From Scatomorpha stercorigallinarum (GTDB taxonomy: Bacteria; Bacillota; Clostridia; Oscillospirales; Oscillospiraceae), in contig CALXGN010000003.1 in the NCBI GenBank assembly GCA_944387865.1, forward strand, positions 1 to 64,000: a DNA stretch of 64,000 nt, written 5' to 3'. The position numbers and the translations under genes were made by a program. Within the stretch, counting starts at the first letter, position 1. Every line of letters begins with the position of its first letter. The notes under the pieces were generated by a model. It saw only the letters and a program-made list of their open reading frames with translations. It was not told where the DNA came from and did not search any database. This document shows, in pieces, positions 58,926 to 64,000 of the stretch.

Positions 58926-59591
58926 ATGGGTATCATTCCCCGTGTTACCTGCCGCCGCTGCGGGCGGCAGTATTCCGGAGTCCGCAACCGCTGCCCCTAC
59001 TGCGGCACGCGCCGCATCAGGCAGAGCGACCGCGTCCCCGGCGCCACAGCCGGCCAGAACCCCGCGACGGCGGCCGGGCAGCGCGCCAGCGTGAATACAA
59101 GATGGCAGATGATCTTCGGCGGCATCCTGGTGGCAGCGGTCATCCTGGCCGTCATCGTGCTCGTCTCGGTCAGCCTCAACGGCACCGGGCTTGAGCGCGC
59201 GACGCCCACGCCCACCATCGACCCGGCGGCGTCCGCGGCGCCCACGCCCACGCCGACCCCCACGCCCACGCCGACGCCCACACCCAGCATCGAGAGCATA
59301 GACATCTACTACGGCAGCAGCGCCATGAACGACGACGTCACCTTCAACCTCGCCGACGGCAACGTCGTCACCGTCACGGTACAGGTCTTTCCCATTCCCG
59401 AAGGCGGCATGGATTCCATCGCCGGCGACCTGGTCTGGAGCGTCTCCAGGCCCGAGATCGCCACCATCACCACGGAGGGCAACTCCTGCACCATCACCTT
59501 CACCGGCAAGAACGGCTACACCGACCTCTCCGTCTCCTGCTTCGGGCTCACGGACAGCTGCATCGTCCGCACCCGCGGCGGCACCGACTAG
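58926..59591 (+). CDS. Zinc-ribbon membrane protein with Pro/Thr linker and Ig-like domain
   Basis: The 221-residue protein has an N-terminal zinc ribbon (two CxxC pairs, about residues 9-26), a membrane helix (IFGGILVAAVILAVIVLV, about 63-82), and a Pro-Thr repeat linker (about 92-122). An extracytoplasmic Ig-like (Big_2-type) domain (VWSVSRPEIATITTEG, NGYTDLSVSC) follows. The orientation puts the ribbon inside and the beta domain outside, like a single-pass sensor or anchor. The function is unknown. ATG follows ACGGAGGACCTGCA. Its stop is followed at once by a mosaic repeat. Confidence 0.78.
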   Translation: MGIIPRVTCRRCGRQYSGVRNRCPYCGTRRIRQSDRVPGATAGQNPATAAGQRASVNTRWQMIFGGILVAAVILAVIVLVSVSLNGTGLERATPTPTIDPAASAAPTPTPTPTPTPTPTPSIESIDIYYGSSAMNDDVTFNLADGNVVTVTVQVFPIPEGGMDSIAGDLVWSVSRPEIATITTEGNSCTITFTGKNGYTDLSVSCFGLTDSCIVRTRGGTD

Positions 59592-59659
59592 CGGCCAACG
59601 GCCGCGGGTATTTGCCTGCGGCCCGGGCTACGGTGAGGTTTGCAAAGACCTATAAGTAG

Positions 59660-59692
59660 AAAACCCGAGGAGCTTTTGCTCCTCGGGTTTTG
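59660..59692 (+). terminator. Terminator after the zinc-ribbon protein gene
   Basis: AAACCCGAGGAGC and GCTCCTCGGGTTTT form a 13-bp stem. Confidence 0.78.
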
Positions 59693-59954
59693 TTCTACGC
59701 AACGTACATGCCTCCCCTGCCGTGCAGGGGAGGTGGCGCCTGCGCAGCAGGCGACGGAGGGGTGTTGGAGGTTTGCGCATCTTTGGTAAGAACCGCAGGC
59801 TTTCGGCACCCCTCCGGCCGCGCTTGCGCGCGGCCACCTCCCCTACAAGTAGGGGAGGCTTTACAGTGCCGCGAGCGAAGCGAAACCAAACTGCGTTTGG
59901 ATGCAGTGGGCTGTGCCCTGCTCTACGGTGAAGTTTGCAGAAACTTATAAGCAG

Positions 59955-59990
59955 AAAACCCGGGGAGCTCTCGCTCCCCGGGTTTGTTCT
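59955..59990. terminator. Second repeat-borne terminator hairpin
   Basis: AAACCCGGGGAGC and GCTCCCCGGGTTT form a 13-bp stem with short A/T runs on both sides. It may end the convergent gltX transcript. Confidence 0.6.
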
Positions 59991-60029
59991 ACATAAAATT
60001 CGCTGTGCGCCGCCATGTACATGGCTTCT

Positions 60030-61508
60030 TCAGTTGGACAGCTTATCGAGCGCAATGGCGATGCGGCGCAGCGTCTCCTCGCGGCCGAGGATCCGGCAGA
60101 TTTCCACCGCGCCGCCGGGGGTCACCTGCGTGCCGGAGACGGCGATGCGCACAGGCCACATGACGGCGGCGTTTTTCACGCCCTCCGCCTCGGCGAGGGC
60201 CTTCATGGCCTCGAGGATGGCCTCGTCGTTCCACCCGCACTCCGCGAGCGCCGAGCGCGCGAGCGCAAGGAAGCGGGCGGAGCTCTCCAGCGTACTCTTG
60301 CTCTTCTTGTTGACGAAAAGCTCGGCGGAGTAGTCCGGCAGCCCGTCGAAGAAGCCCAGTTTTTCGGGTATCTCGCCCAGCACCTCGGTGCGCTGCTGCA
60401 AGAGCGCGGCGATGTCCGCCGGGTCGATGGCTGGGTTTTTCACGGCCTGGCGTATCCAGGGCTCCGCCACGGCGGCGAAGCGCTCCGGGCTCATGGCGCG
60501 GATGTACTCGGCGTTGAACCAGCGCAGCTTCTCGATGTCGAAGATGGCGGGGCTCTTGGAGAGGCCCTTCGTGTCGAATACCTCCTCCAGCTCCTTCAGC
60601 GTGAAGATCTCCCGCTCGCCGCGCGGCGACCAGCCCAGCAGCGTCACATAGTTGACGATGGCCTCCGTGAGGAAGCCCTGGGCCTTCAGGTCCTCATAGC
60701 TGGGGTCGCCGTGGCGCTTGGACATCTTGTGCTGCGCGTCGCGCATCACGGGCGAGCAGTGGATGTAGGTGGGCACCTCCCAGCCGAAGCCCTCGTAGAG
60801 CAGGTTGTACTTGGGCGCGCTGGAGAGGTACTCCGTGCCGCGCACAACGTGCGTGATGCCCATCAGGTGGTCGTCCACCACGTTGGCGAAGTTGTAGGTG
60901 GGCAGCCCGTCGCTCTTTATCAGCACCTGGTCGTCCAGGTCCGCGTTGGGGGCGGTGATGTCGCCGAATATCTCGTCGTGGAAGGTGGTGGAGCCGCTCT
61001 CCGGGATGCGCTGGCGTATGACGAAGCTCTCGCCCGCCGCGGCGCGCGCGTCGGACTCCTCCTTTGAAAGGCCGCGGCAGGGGTCGGCGGCTTTTTTGAA
61101 CTCGCCCTCGCCGCTCTCCTCGTGCTCCGTGTGCGCGCAGAAGCAGCGGTAGGCGTGGCCGCGCTCCATCAGCCGCTCGGCGAACTCCATGTAGAGCCCG
61201 CGGCGCTCGGTCTGGACATAGGGGCCCACGGGGCCGCCCACGTCCGGGCCCTCGTCGTGCGAAAGGCCGCACTCGGCCAGCGTGCGGTAGATGACGTCCA
61301 CCGCGCCCTCCACCAGCCGGCCCTGGTCGGTGTCCTCGATGCGCAGTATGAACTTGCCGCGGTTCGCGCGGGCGATGAGATATGTGTAGAGCGCGGTGCG
61401 CAGGTTGCCCACGTGCATATAGCCCGTGGGGCTGGGGGCGAAGCGCGTGCGCACTTCGCCGCGCGGGATGCGCGACTCGAGCTCCGAGAACCATTTTTCA
61501 TCCTTCAT
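60030..61508 (-). CDS. gltX: Glutamyl-tRNA synthetase
   Basis: The 492-residue class I synthetase has RFAPSPTGYMHVGNLRTAL (HIGH-like motif) and KMSKRHGD (KMSKS motif). It charges tRNA-Glu, and possibly tRNA-Gln if GatCAB is used. FILRIEDTDQGR is the typical connecting motif. The C-terminal anticodon domain (about 340-492) is complete. The start at 61508 follows GGAGGAGTGAGC, read from a near-consensus promoter. It is monocistronic. Confidence 0.97.
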   Translation of the reverse strand: MKDEKWFSELESRIPRGEVRTRFAPSPTGYMHVGNLRTALYTYLIARANRGKFILRIEDTDQGRLVEGAVDVIYRTLAECGLSHDEGPDVGGPVGPYVQTERRGLYMEFAERLMERGHAYRCFCAHTEHEESGEGEFKKAADPCRGLSKEESDARAAAGESFVIRQRIPESGSTTFHDEIFGDITAPNADLDDQVLIKSDGLPTYNFANVVDDHLMGITHVVRGTEYLSSAPKYNLLYEGFGWEVPTYIHCSPVMRDAQHKMSKRHGDPSYEDLKAQGFLTEAIVNYVTLLGWSPRGEREIFTLKELEEVFDTKGLSKSPAIFDIEKLRWFNAEYIRAMSPERFAAVAEPWIRQAVKNPAIDPADIAALLQQRTEVLGEIPEKLGFFDGLPDYSAELFVNKKSKSTLESSARFLALARSALAECGWNDEAILEAMKALAEAEGVKNAAVMWPVRIAVSGTQVTPGGAVEICRILGREETLRRIAIALDKLSN

Positions 61509-61540
61509 TGCAGCTCACTCCTCCCGTTCGTGCAAAGCCC

Positions 61541-61569
61541 ATCATATTTTATATCGGTCACTTTGTCAA
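61541..61569 (-). promoter_or_regulatory. Sigma-A promoter of gltX
   Basis: The minus strand reads TTGACA, 17 bp, TATGAT, about 33 bp before the start codon. Confidence 0.85.
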
Positions 61570-61578
61570 GGCGGAGTA

Positions 61579-61607
61579 TTGTATTGCCCCGAAAAACGTG
61601 ATAAGAT
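61579..61607 (+). promoter_or_regulatory. Promoter of the aminotransferase gene
   Basis: TTGTAT, 17 bp, TAAGAT, divergent from the gltX promoter with about 10 bp between the -35 boxes. Confidence 0.6.
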
Positions 61608-61642
61608 AGGCGGGTAAAATTTTATAAACAGGAGGAACACTG

Positions 61643-62833
61643 ATGATCTCTGAGAGAATGGCAAAAATGGCCTCCGGCGGCAGCGCCATCCGCGCCATGT
61701 TTGAGGAGGGCAAGCGCCTCGCCGCCATCTACGGCAAGGAGAACGTGTTTGACTTTTCCATTGGCAACCCCTCCTTCCCGCCCCCGGACAGCGTCAAGGA
61801 GGCCATAATAGACATCGTCACCAACGAGGACCCCATGTACGTGCACGGCTACCCGGCCAACGCCGGCTATCCCGAGGTGCGCCGCGCCGTGGCCGAGTCG
61901 CTCAACCGCCGCTTCGGCACGGGCTACACGGAGGGCAACATCATGATGACCGTGGGCGCGGCCTGCGGCCTCAGCTGCACGATGTTCACACTGCTCAACC
62001 CGGGCGACGAAGTCATCTGCGTGAGCCCCTACTTCTTTGAGTACAACAACTACGTCACCACCCCCGGCGGCAAGGTGGTCGTGGTCCCCGCCCGCGCGGA
62101 GGACTTCATGCCGGACGTGGACGCCATCGCAGCCGCCGTCACGCCCAGGACGAAGGCCGTCATCCTCAACAGCCCCAACAACCCCACCGGCGTCATCTAT
62201 CCGGCGGAGCTGCTGAAGTCCCTCAGCGACATGCTGCTGGAAAAGGGCCGCGAGTACGGCACGGTCATCTACGTCATCTCCGACGAGCCCTACCGCGAGC
62301 TGGCCTACGACGGCGCCGAGGTGCCCTGGATGCCCTCCATCGTCGCCAACTGCATCGTCTGCTACTCCTGGTCGAAGAGCCTCTCCCTGCCCGGCGAGCG
62401 CATCGGCTATGTGGTCGTGCCCGGCGACATCGCCGAGGGCCAGCTGATCTTCGACGCCGAGGTGGTGGCCAACCGCATGCTCGGCTTCGTCAACGCCCCC
62501 AGCCTGATGGAGCTGGTCGTGGCCCGCTGCGTGGACGAGGCCACCAACATCGCCGGCTATGACGCCAACCGCCAGCTGCTCTATAACGGCCTGCGCGAGC
62601 TGGGATTCGAGAGCACCTATCCCGCCGGCGCGTTCTACCTCTGGATGAAAACGCCCATCGACGAGGCGGAATTCGTGCAGAAGGCCAAGAGCCACAACCT
62701 GCTGCTGGTCCCCGGCAGCAACTTCGGCACGCCGGGCAACGTGCGCCTGGCCTACTGCGTGAGCCCGGACATGATCCGGCGCAGCCTGACGGCCTTCGCC
62801 GCCCTGGCGGAGGAGTGCGGGCTGAAGAAATAA
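61643..62833 (+). CDS. PLP-dependent aminotransferase (class I/II, AspC-like)
   Basis: The 396-residue fold-type I enzyme has VGAACGLSCTMFTLLNPGDEV, NSPNNPTGVIYP, and the PLP lysine in CYSWSKSLSLPGERIGY (about 250). A C-terminal LVPGSNFGTPGNVRLAYC contributes the substrate carboxylate Arg. It is an aspartate- or alanine-type transaminase; the exact amino acid is unclear. AGGAGGAACACTG precedes the ATG. A GC hairpin (62857-62881) without T run separates it from trpS, and the two are probably co-transcribed. Confidence 0.9.
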   Translation: MISERMAKMASGGSAIRAMFEEGKRLAAIYGKENVFDFSIGNPSFPPPDSVKEAIIDIVTNEDPMYVHGYPANAGYPEVRRAVAESLNRRFGTGYTEGNIMMTVGAACGLSCTMFTLLNPGDEVICVSPYFFEYNNYVTTPGGKVVVVPARAEDFMPDVDAIAAAVTPRTKAVILNSPNNPTGVIYPAELLKSLSDMLLEKGREYGTVIYVISDEPYRELAYDGAEVPWMPSIVANCIVCYSWSKSLSLPGERIGYVVVPGDIAEGQLIFDAEVVANRMLGFVNAPSLMELVVARCVDEATNIAGYDANRQLLYNGLRELGFESTYPAGAFYLWMKTPIDEAEFVQKAKSHNLLLVPGSNFGTPGNVRLAYCVSPDMIRRSLTAFAALAEECGLKK

Positions 62834-62900
62834 GCCCGGCATATCAGAGACACGCCCGGGGAGGCAGCGCCTCCCCGGGGGATAAAAAGAGGTATCCATC

Positions 62901-63923
62901 ATGGAAGAAAAGAAGCTAGACGAGCGGAAGATCATGTTCTCCGGCATCCAGCCCAGCGGCGACCTCACCCTCGGCTCCTACATGGGCGCCATCAAGAACT
63001 GGGTGGAGATGATCGACGACTACAACGCCTATTACTGCATCGTGGACATGCACGCCATCACCGTGCGCCAGGTACCGGCCGACCTGCGCCGCCGCACCAT
63101 GGAGCAGCTCGCGCAGTACATCGCCTGCGGCCTCGACCCGCACAAGGTGACGCTCTTCGTGCAGAGCCACAACCCCTGCCACGCTGAGCTCGGCTGGGTG
63201 CTGAACTGCTACACCATGTTCGGCGAGCTCTCCCGCATGACGCAGTTCAAGGACAAGAGCTCCAAGCACGCCGACAACATCAACGGCGGTCTCTTCACCT
63301 ATCCCGCGCTGATGGCGGCTGATATCCTGCTCTATCAGACGGACTTCGTCCCCGTGGGCGACGACCAGCGCCAGCACGTGGAGCTGACGCGCGACGTGGC
63401 GATACGCTTCAACAACGTCTACGGCGAGACCTTCAGGGTGCCGGAGGCCTATATCCCCCGCGTGGGCGCGCGCATCATGAGCCTGCAGGACCCCACCAGC
63501 AAAATGTCGAAGTCCGACAAGGACCCCAACGGCTGCGTGCACCTGCTGGAGGACCCGGCGGACATCATGCGCAAGTTCAAGCGCGCCGTGACGGACTCCG
63601 ACACCGGCGAGCGCTGCGTGCGCTACGACCAGGCGAACAAGCCCGGCGTGTCCAACCTGATGCAGATCTACTCCTCCTGCACGGGCGAGAGCTTCGCGCA
63701 GATCGAGGAGGACTTCGCCGGCAAGGGCTACGGCGCGTTCAAAACCGCCGTGGGCGAGGCCGTGGTGGAGACGCTGCGCCCCATCCAGGAGGAGACGCGC
63801 CGCATACTCAAGGACAAGGCCTATCTGGAGAGCGTCTATAAAATGGGCGCCGAAAAGGCCACGGCGGACGCCTGGCGCACCCTGCGCAAGGTGTACAAGA
63901 AGCTCGGCTTCATCGCCCGCTAA
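62901..63923 (+). CDS. trpS: Tryptophanyl-tRNA synthetase
   Basis: The 340-residue class I enzyme has MFSGIQPSGDLTLGSYMGA (HIGH-like), VPVGDDQRQHVELTRD, and DPTSKMSKSDKDP (KMSKS). It charges tRNA-Trp. Length is normal and no T-box leader fits in the 67 bp upstream. The ribosome site AAAGAGGTATCC precedes the ATG. It lies downstream of the aminotransferase gene. Confidence 0.97.
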   Translation: MEEKKLDERKIMFSGIQPSGDLTLGSYMGAIKNWVEMIDDYNAYYCIVDMHAITVRQVPADLRRRTMEQLAQYIACGLDPHKVTLFVQSHNPCHAELGWVLNCYTMFGELSRMTQFKDKSSKHADNINGGLFTYPALMAADILLYQTDFVPVGDDQRQHVELTRDVAIRFNNVYGETFRVPEAYIPRVGARIMSLQDPTSKMSKSDKDPNGCVHLLEDPADIMRKFKRAVTDSDTGERCVRYDQANKPGVSNLMQIYSSCTGESFAQIEEDFAGKGYGAFKTAVGEAVVETLRPIQEETRRILKDKAYLESVYKMGAEKATADAWRTLRKVYKKLGFIAR

Positions 63924-63968
63924 ATAACGGCCCCGCGCGGCGGGGCGTTGAATGGAGTTAGATCGCAA

Positions 63969-64000
63969 ATGATACAACTGAACGCTCTCTGGCTGCGGAT
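63969..64000 (+). CDS. Start of a gene cut by the window edge
   Basis: ATG at 63969 opens MIQLNALWLR and runs off the end. GGAGTTAGATCGCAA precedes it at reasonable spacing. Nothing more can be said about the product. Confidence 0.4.
   Translation, partial: MIQLNALWLR

Larger units (their letters stand above)
59592..60029. repeat. Mosaic intergenic repeat block 10
   Basis: No gene is supported. A CGGCCAACGGCCGCGG module (59592-59660), a terminator, then the large palindromic element (59708-59863), inverted relative to its copy at 5327-5470, an AGCGAAGCGAAAC piece, and a second copy of the TTTGCAGAAACTTATAAGC module with its own hairpin (59915-59990). A GCCATGTACATGGC palindrome lies at 60013-60026, just past the gltX stop. 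Confidence 0.85.

Noticed and set aside
62834..62900. T-box leader before trpS
   Set aside because: Only 67 bp are available, and no T-box sequence or specifier loop is visible; the same applies to the gltX leader.

Overview
The window is GC-rich and gene-dense and looks like the chromosome of an endospore-forming Firmicute of class Clostridia, most likely an Oscillospiraceae/Ruminococcaceae-type gut anaerobe. Three sporulation or germination loci support this: both dipicolinate synthase subunits (6304-7739), spoIIR (35378-35980) and ypeB (57522-58847). Anaerobe-type genes also fit: an 8Fe-8S ferredoxin, CoA-disulfide reductase with a rhodanese domain, a TRAP-TAXI transporter and SLH-domain surface anchoring. 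Many vegetative promoters match the sigma-A consensus with 17-bp spacing. No phage, plasmid, rRNA or CRISPR is present. The genus-level assignment is inference.

Layout. 470-2159 (-) folC-ruvX. 2348-5201 a BceAB-type ABC exporter with a BceR-like operator but no two-component pair nearby. 5668-7739 divergent dihydrofolate reductase and dpaA-dpaB. 7892-10357 an SLH-anchored 5'-nucleotidase. 10844-15429 a metal-chelate type ABC importer (binding protein divergent from permease and ATPase) followed by a methyltransferase and a THEP1-type NTPase. 15543-18841 a phosphatase, two tRNA-Ser genes, a GyrI-like protein, a Cys-rich ferritin-like protein and rsmE. 19288-19704 a RelB-type antitoxin with a broken YafQ toxin. 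20011-26373 a membrane protein, a LolD/FtsX-type ABC system and three lipoproteins, one frameshifted. 26714-28527 rsmI, a tRNA methyltransferase-like gene and a ferredoxin. 28755-32831 a ClpC-like ATPase lacking its middle domain, dCMP deaminase, queH and queT. 32964-34955 trkH-trkA. 35378-39309 spoIIR, an operon of MBL hydrolase, flavoprotein, coiled-coil protein and small membrane protein, and a YdcZ-type transporter. 39468-42427 an ACT regulator, homoserine dehydrogenase and aspartokinase. 43058-47878 a ClC channel, MscS, a phosphotransferase and CoA-disulfide reductase. 48528-53232 TRAP-TAXI, a PAP2 phosphatase and tadA. 53590-59591 a phosphoribosyltransferase, a PNPOx-like protein, twin CNNM/CorC proteins, ypeB and a zinc-ribbon membrane protein. 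60030-63923 gltX, an aminotransferase and trpS.

The most unusual feature is a family of mosaic, palindrome-rich intergenic repeats. They fill almost every gene-free stretch longer than about 300 bp (1-469, 5202-5667, 10358-10843, 18842-19220, 26470-26713, 34956-35377, 42428-42980, 47879-48480, 53188-53589, 59592-60029). The same modules recur in both orientations and different orders. One copy supplies the C-terminus and stop codon of tadA. Another pair forms a near-perfect inverted repeat flanking about 24 kb. Other points worth a second look are the importer/methyltransferase/NTPase cassette, the M-domain-less ClpC, the 17-cysteine ferritin-like protein, the near-leaderless queH and trkH promoters, and hairpins that mask the ribosome binding sites of queT, ypeB and spoIIR.
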